From positions 1 to 64,000 of the forward strand of contig NZ_JAOARI010000017.1 in assembly GCF_025210605.1 (NCBI RefSeq): 64,000 bases of DNA. Direction: 5' to 3'. The DNA is from Halodesulfovibrio sp. (GTDB lineage Bacteria; Desulfobacterota; Desulfovibrionia; Desulfovibrionales; Desulfovibrionaceae). This document shows positions 53,066 through 61,202 of this stretch, in pieces (position 1 is the stretch's first letter; each line of letters opens with the position of its first letter). A model generated the notes under the pieces. The model searched no databases. It was not told where the DNA came from and saw nothing but the letters and a program-made list of their open reading frames with translations. Made by a program: the position numbers and the translations under genes.

Positions 53066-56000
53066 ATGACGATCAGTCATTTTTTTATCGACAGACCTAA
53101 ATTCGCCATTGTCATATCTATTGTTATCACGCTGGTGGGGGCACTGGCATTAATCACGTTGCCCGTAGCGCAATACCCTGACATTACACCGCCTATCGTT
53201 ACAGTTACTGCAAACTACCCCGGTGCAAGCCCTGAAATTCTTGAGCGCACAGTTATCAAGCCACTTGAAGACAATATCAACGGCGTTGATGACATGATCT
53301 ATATTTCTTCTTCTGCCGACACCACTGGCACTACCACAACCTCTGTCACATTTTTCCCCAAGACTGACCCTGATATAGCACAGGTTAACGTACAGAACCG
53401 TGTGTCTCAGGCAGAACCGAACCTGCCGGAAGAAGTGAGAAGGCTTGGGGTAAAGGTAAATAAAGAATCCACAACAATGCTGCTTGGTGTCAGCCTTATT
53501 TCTCCCGACAACACCTTCAGCAGCCTGTATCTGAACAACTACGCCAAACAATTTATTGTTGATCCTCTGAAGCGTATTAAAGGTGTCTCCAACGTACAGA
53601 TTTTCGGCTCGCCGTATTCAATGCGCATCTGGCTCGACCCGAAGCTTATGGAATCGTACCGGATGACAACGTCTGATGTGCAGAATGCGCTAGAACAGCA
53701 AAATATTATTGTTGCAGCAGGAAGCATCGGGGGCGGTCCCAACGTAACGCAGCAGCAGTTTAATTACACAGTGCAGGCACAGGGACGGCTTGTTACCGTT
53801 AAAGAATTCAACAACATTATTCTGCGTACTTCTTCCGGCGGTGCTATTGTCCGCGTTAAAGATATCGGGCGTGCAGAACTAGGCGAGCAAGCGTACAATT
53901 CATCCGCCAGATTGGATAATAAGCCGCAGGCATTTGTCGTTGTCTACCAAAACACAGATGGCAACGCGCTGGATATTGCCAAGCAAGTCTACAAAAGTAT
54001 GGAAGTACTTTCGCAACAATTTCCGCGCGGCGTCGAGTACCTCATTCCGTATGACACAACCATATTTATTAAGCGTTCGATAGATGAAGTAGTTATTACG
54101 CTTTTGCAGGCTATCGGGCTTGTTATTCTTGTTGTTTTTCTTTTTCTGCAAAACGTACGTGCAACTTTTATCCCGACAGTTGCCATTCCTGTCTCCCTTA
54201 TCGGAACCTTTGCGGTAATGCAGGCTCTTGGATTCTCCATTAACACTATTTCATTATTTGGACTTGTCCTCGCCATCGGCGTTGTTGTTGACGATGCCAT
54301 TGTCGTTATCGAAAACGTCGAACGACATATGGAAGATTCCAACCTTCCCCCACGCGAAGCGGCACGAATAGCAATGACGGAAGTAACAAGCCCAATTATT
54401 GCCACCACGCTGGTTCTACTGGCTGTATTTGTTCCGGTTATGTTTATGCCGGGAATTACAGGCGGGTTATACAGACAGTTTGCGGTTACAATTTCTGTTT
54501 CTGTTCTTATTTCTTCCGTTAATGCTCTTACGCTTAGTCCTGCGTTATGCTCTCTCATATTGAAAGAAGGACGCATGGAACCTATTGCTTTCCTGCGACC
54601 TGTTGATCGCGCCATTAAGTGGGCAACAGAAAAATATGGTACTGTTGTTACGGCAATTCTCCGCAAGGGAATTTTAACAGCCGTCATCGTTCTCATAATT
54701 TTCGGTTCCACAGGATATTTCTACCAGTCTACACCAACCGGCTTTATTCCAAACGAGGATCAGGGATTCTTTTTCGTTGATGCACAACTGCCAGAAGCTG
54801 CTTCTCTAAATAGATCTTCACGAGTGCTACGCGAAATCACAGATCTGACAAAAAAAGTAGATGGCGTTGAACGTGTTATTACCGTTGCAGGGCGCAGCTT
54901 TCTTTCCGGTAATTTATCAAACACCGGCTTAATTATCGTTATGCTGGAGGATTGGGACAGCAGACCGGATGGTAAAACCTTGCGACAAATCATGACCGAG
55001 GTAAATAAGCTCTACAGAAATTACCCCGACGCAGCGCTCAGAGCGTTTGAGATGCCTGCCATTCCGGGGATTGGAACAACCAACGGATTCGCGTACCAGT
55101 TACAAGACACGTTAAGTCGTCCACCACAGGCTATTGCAAAAGTAGCTCAAAATCTGGCGCTTAAGGCTACGCAAGATCCTGCAATTCAATTTGCTTTCAC
55201 AACATTCCGCACAGATGTGCCGCAATATTTTCTGAATGTTGATCGAAACAAGGCTATGGTTCTAGGGATCTCGCTTGGAGATATCTATGCAACACTGCAA
55301 GCTCAATTCGGTTCATTGTATGTGAACGATTTTGTACGCGAAGGCAGAATTTATCAGGTAAACATTCAGGCAGACGCTAAATACCGAGCAAACCCTGAGG
55401 ACTTTCGATTGTTCTATGTTCGTAACGGCAAAGGGGAAATGGTTCCTATAACCTCAGTGGCAACAATCACCCCGATTTTAGGCCCTGCGCAAGTTTTCCA
55501 CTATAACCTGTACCGCACAGTTGCGATCAACGGGAACGCTGCCTCCGGCTATAGCTCCGGCGACGCCATCAACACTATGGAACGGCTTTCGGATGATTTG
55601 CCCCCAGGATACACATTTGAATGGACGGCACTTTCATTACAAGAAATCGAAGCAGGAAACCTTGCACCGCTTATTTTTCTGCTGTCGTTTACCTTTGTAT
55701 ATTTATTCCTCGTTGCCCAATATGAGAGTTGGATTATGCCGATTGCCATCGTAGGCTCTGTACCGCTGGCAATTTTCGGCGCAATTGGAGGGACACACTA
55801 CTGGGCACCAATTTTTGAACTGAACAACAATATCTATGCACAGGTCGGTGTCATTCTTTTGATAGGCATGGCAGCAAAAACATCTATTTTGATTGTAGAA
55901 TTCTCCATGGATCTCTACAAAGAAGGCAAATCTGCCCGTGATGCTGCAATTACAGCCGCAAAATTACGATTCCGCGCTGTTCTCATGACGGCATTTTCTT

Positions 56001-56338
56001 TTATCCTTGGTGTTTCGCCACTGGTTGTTGCTACCGGTCCCGGTTCTGCAAGCAGGCATTCATTAGGCATCGCCGTAATGTGCGGCATGATTACCGCTAC
56101 GGTATTCGCACCGCTACTTGTTCCCGGATTCTATTTTCATTTGCAGCGCTGGCTTGAATTTTTTGCAAAAAAAATGGGAACACCTCCTACTCCCCCAAAC
56201 ACTTCTGCACAGTCTAATGAGACAAGTTCATCAGAGTCATCTGGCGATACCTCCATTGCTGATTCTGAATCTGTCAGCGCTGCGAACCCTGAAAAGCAAT
56301 CTGAAGTTCCAGCAATTGAATCTAAAAATAAACCTTAA
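53066..56338 (+). CDS. RND multidrug efflux transporter, HAE1 family (AcrB-like)
   Basis: 1090 residues, 12 membrane segments in the RND arrangement. The first segment begins MTISHFFIDRPKFAIVISI. Proton-relay residues are present: paired Asp in GVVVDDAIVVIENVERH near residue 405 and Lys in GMAAKTSILIVEF near 935. The HAE1 set (drugs, detergents, organic compounds) fits rather than metal-exporting CusA/CzcA. A Ser/Glu-rich tail of about 45 residues extends beyond the usual end. It works with the adaptor encoded just upstream. Confidence 0.93.
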   Translation: MTISHFFIDRPKFAIVISIVITLVGALALITLPVAQYPDITPPIVTVTANYPGASPEILERTVIKPLEDNINGVDDMIYISSSADTTGTTTTSVTFFPKTDPDIAQVNVQNRVSQAEPNLPEEVRRLGVKVNKESTTMLLGVSLISPDNTFSSLYLNNYAKQFIVDPLKRIKGVSNVQIFGSPYSMRIWLDPKLMESYRMTTSDVQNALEQQNIIVAAGSIGGGPNVTQQQFNYTVQAQGRLVTVKEFNNIILRTSSGGAIVRVKDIGRAELGEQAYNSSARLDNKPQAFVVVYQNTDGNALDIAKQVYKSMEVLSQQFPRGVEYLIPYDTTIFIKRSIDEVVITLLQAIGLVILVVFLFLQNVRATFIPTVAIPVSLIGTFAVMQALGFSINTISLFGLVLAIGVVVDDAIVVIENVERHMEDSNLPPREAARIAMTEVTSPIIATTLVLLAVFVPVMFMPGITGGLYRQFAVTISVSVLISSVNALTLSPALCSLILKEGRMEPIAFLRPVDRAIKWATEKYGTVVTAILRKGILTAVIVLIIFGSTGYFYQSTPTGFIPNEDQGFFFVDAQLPEAASLNRSSRVLREITDLTKKVDGVERVITVAGRSFLSGNLSNTGLIIVMLEDWDSRPDGKTLRQIMTEVNKLYRNYPDAALRAFEMPAIPGIGTTNGFAYQLQDTLSRPPQAIAKVAQNLALKATQDPAIQFAFTTFRTDVPQYFLNVDRNKAMVLGISLGDIYATLQAQFGSLYVNDFVREGRIYQVNIQADAKYRANPEDFRLFYVRNGKGEMVPITSVATITPILGPAQVFHYNLYRTVAINGNAASGYSSGDAINTMERLSDDLPPGYTFEWTALSLQEIEAGNLAPLIFLLSFTFVYLFLVAQYESWIMPIAIVGSVPLAIFGAIGGTHYWAPIFELNNNIYAQVGVILLIGMAAKTSILIVEFSMDLYKEGKSARDAAITAAKLRFRAVLMTAFSFILGVSPLVVATGPGSASRHSLGIAVMCGMITATVFAPLLVPGFYFHLQRWLEFFAKKMGTPPTPPNTSAQSNETSSSESSGDTSIADSESVSAANPEKQSEVPAIESKNKP

Positions 56339-56361
56339 TTCAAACTTTTTTATTTTTTCTA

Positions 56362-56388
56362 TTGACGACCTCAGGCGTTCCATATAAA
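56362..56388 (+). promoter_or_regulatory. Possible promoter of tRNA-Thr
   Basis: TTGACG (56362-56367) and TATAAA (56383-56388) are 15 bp apart, a short spacing, about 75 bp upstream of tRNA-Thr. Confidence 0.35.
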
Positions 56389-56464
56389 CACCCTTTTCGC
56401 AGCACACAATACGTGCTTTCGATACAGCTCTTTAAGCTTTACACAGGTAAAGTTTTACATAGAA

Positions 56465-56540
56465 GCTCTTGTAGCTCAGTCGGCAGAGCGCATCCTTGGT
56501 AAGGATGAGGTCAGCAGTTCAATCCTGCTCAAGAGCTCCA
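56465..56540 (+). tRNA. tRNA-Thr (anticodon GGT)
   Basis: Acceptor GCTCTTG pairs with CAAGAGC, the D-arm has GTAGCTCAGTCGGCAGAGC, the anticodon stem CATCC/GGATG carries loop TTGGTAA (anticodon GGT), and CCA is encoded. A strong terminator follows after 6 bp. Confidence 0.96.
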
Positions 56541-56546
56541 TATTTT

Positions 56547-56582
56547 AGAGGACAACTTACTTTGTAAGTTGTCCTCTTTTTT
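56547..56582 (+). terminator. Terminator of tRNA-Thr
   Basis: A perfect 14-bp stem AGAGGACAACTTAC/GTAAGTTGTCCTCT (56547-56560 with 56564-56577) around TTT, then a T-run. It abuts the stop codon of the convergent LysR gene. Confidence 0.92.
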
Positions 56583-56583
56583 A

Positions 56584-57474
56584 TTATCTGACGCTAAATG
56601 CTTTTTTTAAACGGGTTGCTAACCATTTTTCAGCGGCTCGAAGTGGATGATCTTTTTTCCAGCACAGATAGAGTTCACCACTAAAGCCAGTCTCCATGAA
56701 ATCGACAGGCAATGCCACCAGTTCACCACGTTGCACCGCTCTTTCCGTCTGCAAACTTGGACACCAAGCCCAACCTGCACCCTTGCAGACAAGCTCTATC
56801 ATAAAGCGGCTATCATCACATCGCCACAGCTTATCACTCACAACCTCTGTCCCAAGCTCCAAATTGTTATTGGAACTTGTACAAGCAATTTGTGTAACAT
56901 TTGCCAAGTCACTTTTGCTTACACTCTCTAATGCTGCAAGAGGGTGTGTCGCGGCTGCCATTGGATACCATTTTTCACTTCCGACCTGCTCCCATGAATA
57001 ATCATCTTGTGGCAAGCCTGATACTGACACAGCAATAGCCACATCAGCTTTATCCAATTTTACTAAATTGCTTGCTTCACCTGCATGGGCGCGCACTATC
57101 TCTATCTGAGTATACCTAAATTCTTGTGCAAACTCAGCCAGCATAATGCTTACTTGTTCCTGCGGTACAGCATCGTCCACTGCCAGCCGCAATACACTTT
57201 GTGGTTGGTCTGAAACCTCAGTCGCCCGCTCCATCACGACTCTGCATTGATACAAGACATCGCGGGCTGTCTGTATCATGCGTTCCCCATCTTTAGAAAG
57301 AACAGGATATTTTCCTGACCGGTCAAACAACGTAATACCTAAATCAAGTTCTAAATTCGCAACTGCGGTACTGATTCTACTTTGCGCCTTCCCCAAAAAA
57401 CGGGCTGCTGCTGAAAATGACCCTTCATCAACCGTCGCTACAAATGCCTCTAGCTGCTCTATAGAAAAAAGCAC
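56584..57474 (-). CDS. LysR family transcriptional regulator
   Basis: 296 residues. The winged-helix domain MLFSIEQLEAFVATVDEGSF, then SAAARFLGKAQSRISTAVANLE, is followed by a ligand-binding domain from about residue 90. It is not adjacent to an obvious divergent enzyme gene; the nearest divergent gene is the PhnA-like ORF 450 bp away, so its target is unclear. Confidence 0.9.
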   Translation of the reverse strand: MLFSIEQLEAFVATVDEGSFSAAARFLGKAQSRISTAVANLELDLGITLFDRSGKYPVLSKDGERMIQTARDVLYQCRVVMERATEVSDQPQSVLRLAVDDAVPQEQVSIMLAEFAQEFRYTQIEIVRAHAGEASNLVKLDKADVAIAVSVSGLPQDDYSWEQVGSEKWYPMAAATHPLAALESVSKSDLANVTQIACTSSNNNLELGTEVVSDKLWRCDDSRFMIELVCKGAGWAWCPSLQTERAVQRGELVALPVDFMETGFSGELYLCWKKDHPLRAAEKWLATRLKKAFSVR

Positions 57475-57928
57475 TTCCTAACTCCCCAGCTATAATTATT
57501 ACTATCTACATTAATTATCTAATTTACGGATAGCATTATACTTTATTTATATTTAATCAAGATATATTAACGCGAGAAGTTACGTAAGCAACTGTTACAC
57601 ATGATAAAGTCACACCTTTGCCACACAGCATCACACGCTTAGATTATACGTTATCACTCAAAGTAAACACTGCTTACAAAAAAATCCTCACGAACCTCTT
57701 TACTTCACAGGCAACTGGTACGTAATAGACAGTATAGGATTTGGTATATTAATCCTAAAGTGGATTTATTTTAACAATGTTGTATAACCTTCTTTCCCTT
57801 GATTCAGCTGTAATTATGGGGGCTTCACCATGGTCAAACAGCTTTCCTTTGCTTACTACATTTGCCATACTCATATGGACAATACTTCAAGCAGATACTT
57901 GCTTGTCTCATAAAAAAAAGAGGATTTT
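57475..57928. other. 454-bp AT-rich intergenic region
   Basis: Promoter region of the LysR gene and of the PhnA-like gene. AGGATT (57736-57741) and AATCCT (57751-57756) form a small dyad. A 69-codon frame at 57777-57986 overlaps the PhnA-like gene out of frame and lacks a ribosome-binding site. Nothing else seen. Confidence 0.45.
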
Positions 57929-58138
57929 ATGGATACTAAAGACTCAAACGGTAACGTGCTTAACGACGGTGACAACGTTCAGGTAACTAAAGATCTTAAA
58001 GTAAAAGGGGCTTCTATGACCCTGAAACGCGGCACTACCATTAAAAAAATTCGCCTGACATCCAATCCAGAGCATGTTGAATGCCGTGTGGGTAAAGGAC
58101 AGATTGTCCTCAAGACTTGTTTTTTGAAAAAGGTCTAA
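57929..58138 (+). CDS. Short PhnA-family protein (C-terminal domain only)
   Basis: 69 residues, with AAGAGG upstream. The sequence DSNGNVLNDGDNVQVTKDLKVKG, then a conserved-looking KRGTTIKKIRLTSNPEHVECRV, matches the C-terminal SH3-like domain of PhnA/YjdM proteins. These normally have about 110 residues with an N-terminal four-cysteine zinc ribbon, missing here and not found in any frame just upstream. The family name derives from location in E. coli and does not establish a role in phosphonate use. A terminator follows. Confidence 0.8.
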   Translation: MDTKDSNGNVLNDGDNVQVTKDLKVKGASMTLKRGTTIKKIRLTSNPEHVECRVGKGQIVLKTCFLKKV

Positions 58139-58154
58139 CAATCTGAAACTACAT

Positions 58155-58192
58155 AAAAAAAGACCGTGCAATATTGTTGTCCGGTCTTTTTT
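58155..58192. terminator. Terminator of the PhnA-like gene
   Basis: AAAAAAGACCG (58156-58166) pairs with CGGTCTTTTTT (58182-58192) around a 15-base loop, with T- and A-runs on both sides. Confidence 0.85.
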
Positions 58193-58580
58193 CTATTTTT
58201 TAGCTTTGCAATGCATGCACGTGCATAAATGTAAAGGAGCTGTTGCAAGAACAACAGCTCCTCAAGCGATCCATCTTCCCTACGTGTATGCAGTGTGGAA
58301 ACATCATTAAGCAGATAAATACGCCATAATCTACAAAATGACCTAAAGGGGTCAACACTCAAAGCAAAGTATTGAAGAATAACAATTTTATATGACAGAT
58401 GCTGGTATACACGCCATATAAAACTGTAAAACCACAGACATACGTAATGGATCTAACATACTGATTTATAAAAATAGACACACTTAGAAACGAAGCAATA
58501 CTTCTCTAATTTGTACTAGATACACCAGAAAAAAAAAGACTGATGCTACAGAATCTATACATCAGATTATTGCTTTTCAC
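58193..58580. other. About 390 bp of AT-rich sequence upstream of the LuxR gene
   Basis: No supported gene; a 75-codon minus-strand frame at 58135-58362 covers the terminator and is not credible. It presumably contains the LuxR promoter. Confidence 0.4.
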
Positions 58581-58602
58581 ACCTCCCTAAAAGGGTAGGT
58601 GC
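58581..58602. promoter_or_regulatory. Dyad in front of the LuxR-family gene (lux-box-like)
   Basis: CACCT (58581-58585) and AGGTG (58598-58602) are the arms of a 22-bp interrupted palindrome with a further CCCT/AGGG inner pairing, 33 bp before the start codon. It could be the LuxR binding site or, being in the probable mRNA leader, an RNA hairpin. Confidence 0.45.
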
Positions 58603-58635
58603 GCAGCCTTTCATATCCAGCAATGGGAGACTGAA

Positions 58636-59358
58636 ATGGATGACCAACTGCAAAGTATTTTAGAAACCATTATTGCAACAGATTCACCAGAACGCTTATG
58701 GGCTAAATTTGTTGAGTATGCACGCTCCAAAGGGGCGTCTCAAATTCATACTTGGTTTGGAAAAACAAATGAAGATTTGTTGTTTTTATCAACAGCACCT
58801 GATTGGTGGCATGAATACTATGTAAGCAATAATATTATTGAGTATGACCATGTCGCATATCACGGCTTAACAGGACAAGGACCACTACTCTATGGACGAG
58901 ATAAGGATTTAAACAACCCGTTACTGAGTGAAAGAGCAAAACAATTAGTTCGGATGACAACATCTGAATTTCAATACGGAAGTGGTATTACTATGCCTTC
59001 GTTTCACAATAATAAACGCATAGGTGGTATCAATGTCTGTTTTCCTGAAAGCGTAACACAACTTAATGATGTTCCGACCAATAGAGTTCTGGAAATTCTT
59101 CTGGTATCATGCACAGCACATGAAAAACTCTATGCGCTCACTTTTCAAGAAACAGATCCGGCACCACTAACCCCACGGCAGCAGGAATGTCTTACATGGC
59201 TTGCCTGCGGGCTAACATCGCACCAAATCGCAGACAAAATAGGCATCAGCTACCATACTGTCAAAATGCACATTGATTCTGCAAAAGAACGTCTTGGTGC
59301 AACTACCCGAACTCAAGCTGTTGCCAAAGCACTGGCAGCAGGACTCATTAACATTTAA
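58636..59358 (+). CDS. LuxR-family regulator with autoinducer-binding-type domain (LuxR solo)
   Basis: 240 residues with GGGAGA upstream. Residues about 15-160 match the acyl-homoserine-lactone-binding domain: WWHEYYVSNNIIEYDHVAYHG holds the usual Trp/Tyr and Asp positions, though the residue after the Asp is His where Pro is typical. Residues 172-235 are the LuxR helix-turn-helix (LTPRQQECLTWLACGLTSHQ, then ISYHTVKMHIDSAKERLGA). No luxI-like synthase is in the window, so it is a solo that may sense exogenous or non-AHL signals. It converges with a LysE/RhtB-type exporter gene. Confidence 0.9.
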   Translation: MDDQLQSILETIIATDSPERLWAKFVEYARSKGASQIHTWFGKTNEDLLFLSTAPDWWHEYYVSNNIIEYDHVAYHGLTGQGPLLYGRDKDLNNPLLSERAKQLVRMTTSEFQYGSGITMPSFHNNKRIGGINVCFPESVTQLNDVPTNRVLEILLVSCTAHEKLYALTFQETDPAPLTPRQQECLTWLACGLTSHQIADKIGISYHTVKMHIDSAKERLGATTRTQAVAKALAAGLINI

Positions 59359-59384
59359 TACCAAGTTGCCAAGTTTTTGAATGT

Positions 59385-59416
59385 AAAAAAAGCCTGAAGA
59401 CAATTCAGGCTTTTTT
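59385..59416. terminator. Bidirectional terminator between the LuxR and LysE-type genes
   Basis: AGCCTGAA (59391-59398) pairs with TTCAGGCT (59404-59411), flanked by AAAAAA and TTTTTT, so both convergent genes can use it. Confidence 0.85.
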
Positions 59417-59472
59417 AGTCTACTACCCGCTCTCACTACATTGAAAACACAGGAAAAAAAACAGTATACGAA

Positions 59473-60087
59473 TTACATTGTATACACGACTCGAAGCGCC
59501 AACCCGATAAGAACAACACCTGCCAATCTATCAACAAGCACAGCGCGGGCTTTTATCTTTTCCAGTACGGTTGGGCGGGTTATCAATAAGCTAACCACTG
59601 TGTACCACAATCCATCAAGAAGCACCGGAGTTGCAACGACAATGGCTCGGCTTTCTGAAGCATGACTTTCTGCTACAAACTGACTAAACAGCGCGAGAAA
59701 AAACAGCGCAAGCTTCGGGTTAAGCATCGAAATCATCGCTCCGTCACGAGCTGATTCTAACAACGAACTTTCTTTTCCTGCGGAAAGTTTTGCAGTCACA
59801 CCGCCCTTAGACCGAAGCGCATTAATACCCAACCACAACAAGTACCCCGCACCTAAATAGGCAATCCCTTTAAACAACACAGGATTATGCTGCAACACTA
59901 TTGCCAGACCAAGAACAGAAGCTAAAGCATACAGCCCTACACCCATGGCATGTGCCCACGCAGTGGCAACACCATTTTTCCAACTACCACCAAGGCAGTT
60001 TTTTGCCACTACAGCAAGACTAGGTCCCGGAGACATTGCACCGAGAATACAAATTGCTACGAGTGACATCCAAACACTTAATGACAT
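59473..60087 (-). CDS. LysE/RhtB family amino acid exporter
   Basis: 204 residues from ATG at 60087; an upstream start would add 13 charged residues. Six membrane segments; the family signature GAMSPGPSLAVVAKNCLGG near residue 14 and MLNPKLALFFLALFSQF near 115 are clear. It exports amino acids or derivatives such as homoserine and its lactone. It sits next to a LuxR solo, but the genes converge and are not in one operon. Confidence 0.88.
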   Translation of the reverse strand: MSLSVWMSLVAICILGAMSPGPSLAVVAKNCLGGSWKNGVATAWAHAMGVGLYALASVLGLAIVLQHNPVLFKGIAYLGAGYLLWLGINALRSKGGVTAKLSAGKESSLLESARDGAMISMLNPKLALFFLALFSQFVAESHASESRAIVVATPVLLDGLWYTVVSLLITRPTVLEKIKARAVLVDRLAGVVLIGLALRVVYTM

Positions 60088-60295
60088 TTTATCTCTATAC
60101 CTCGTCCTTTCTCTTCTTCTGGGCATACTTGCTCAGGTAGGTATGAAGTATGTATTGTAGAAAAACAAAGCAAATGACAATTTGGAATTGTAAGTATTCT
60201 TAAAGCGCAATACAGAAATATGCGGCTAGGATATCTGGTATACAGACAAACTGCTATCCACGAATTTTTATTAAAATAATAGACAGGATGAACAC

Positions 60296-60862
60296 ATGAA
60301 AATACTCACACTTCTCGGCAGCGGTAGAGTTGCTGGCAACACCGCCACTATTCTCGGATGGGCAGAAGACGAATTACGTACACTGGGACATGAAGTTGAA
60401 CGCATCAACCTTATCAAAAAAGATATTAAGCCATGTCTCGGGTGTGCAAAATGCAAAGAATCTGAAACAGATATCAACTGTATTCAAAAAGACGATGCAG
60501 AAGAAATCTTGCAAAAAATGATTGATGCAGATATCACCGTCTTCGCTTCGCCTACATATTTCTGGGGCTACGCAGCACCAATCAAAACGCTTATAGATCG
60601 AAGCTGGAGCCTTGTATCAAACTACAAAAAACCTAACCATTCTTCATTACTCGAAGGTAAACGCCAAGGTACTTTGCTTACTGGAGGCAGTGACTACGAG
60701 AACAATGCTGAAGGTTTGATCTTTACTTTTAATAAATTACAGGGTTTTTATAAAACAGAAAACGCAGGCGAGCTGTTTATCGGAAAATGTACAGCCGATT
60801 ACAAACGCCCAGAAGATGCAAAAGAGCGTGCATGTGCATTTGCCCGCAACCTTGTTGCATAG
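60296..60862 (+). CDS. Flavodoxin family protein/NADPH-dependent FMN reductase
   Basis: 188 residues. It starts MKILTLLGSGRVAGNTATIL, the FMN-phosphate loop, and has FASPTYFWGYAAPIKTLIDRSW near residue 82. Cysteines CLGCAKC near 47 and a further Cys (DINC) are shared with iron-sulfur flavoproteins, although the spacing for a 4Fe-4S cluster is incomplete by eye. It probably reduces flavins or quinone-like substrates in the cytoplasm. A single gene with its own terminator. Confidence 0.87.
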   Translation: MKILTLLGSGRVAGNTATILGWAEDELRTLGHEVERINLIKKDIKPCLGCAKCKESETDINCIQKDDAEEILQKMIDADITVFASPTYFWGYAAPIKTLIDRSWSLVSNYKKPNHSSLLEGKRQGTLLTGGSDYENNAEGLIFTFNKLQGFYKTENAGELFIGKCTADYKRPEDAKERACAFARNLVA

Positions 60863-60885
60863 TCTACATCATCTAAAGAACGTAA

Positions 60886-60924
60886 TAAAAAACGTTTCTG
60901 AATTGTTCAGAAACGTTTTTTATT
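60886..60924 (+). terminator. Terminator of the flavodoxin-family gene
   Basis: A perfect 12-bp stem AACGTTTCTGAA/TTCAGAAACGTT (60891-60902 with 60906-60917), loop TTG, followed by T-rich sequence. Confidence 0.9.
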
Positions 60925-61202
60925 TTTATAAAGAAAAAAATACATTCAAAAAAAGAAATTCTTTCTATTTGCTACACAATAATATTTTTTTCCCTTATGT
61001 TCCGGTCAATTCAACCGATCTAATACATAAGACTTGGTGGAACAATAAAATAGAAAAACATATAACACATTTATTCTATTGCATATTACAAAATAAATGC
61101 ACACAGATTGTAATTAAATTTGTTTCAGCAAGCTAACTTGTATTATGCAGCACACAAAATACAAAAAAATTCTACAGGCACAATTGTAATGGAGTCTATA
61201 CC
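60925..61202 (+). other. AT-rich upstream region of the chemoreceptor gene
   Basis: Together with the preceding terminator this makes a 340-bp gap. It is over two-thirds A/T with no ORF worth reporting. TGGAG (61190-61194) serves as ribosome-binding site for the chemoreceptor gene. Confidence 0.45.

Noticed and set aside
57777..57986. 69-codon frame before the PhnA-like gene
   Set aside because: It overlaps the PhnA-like gene out of frame and lacks a ribosome-binding site.
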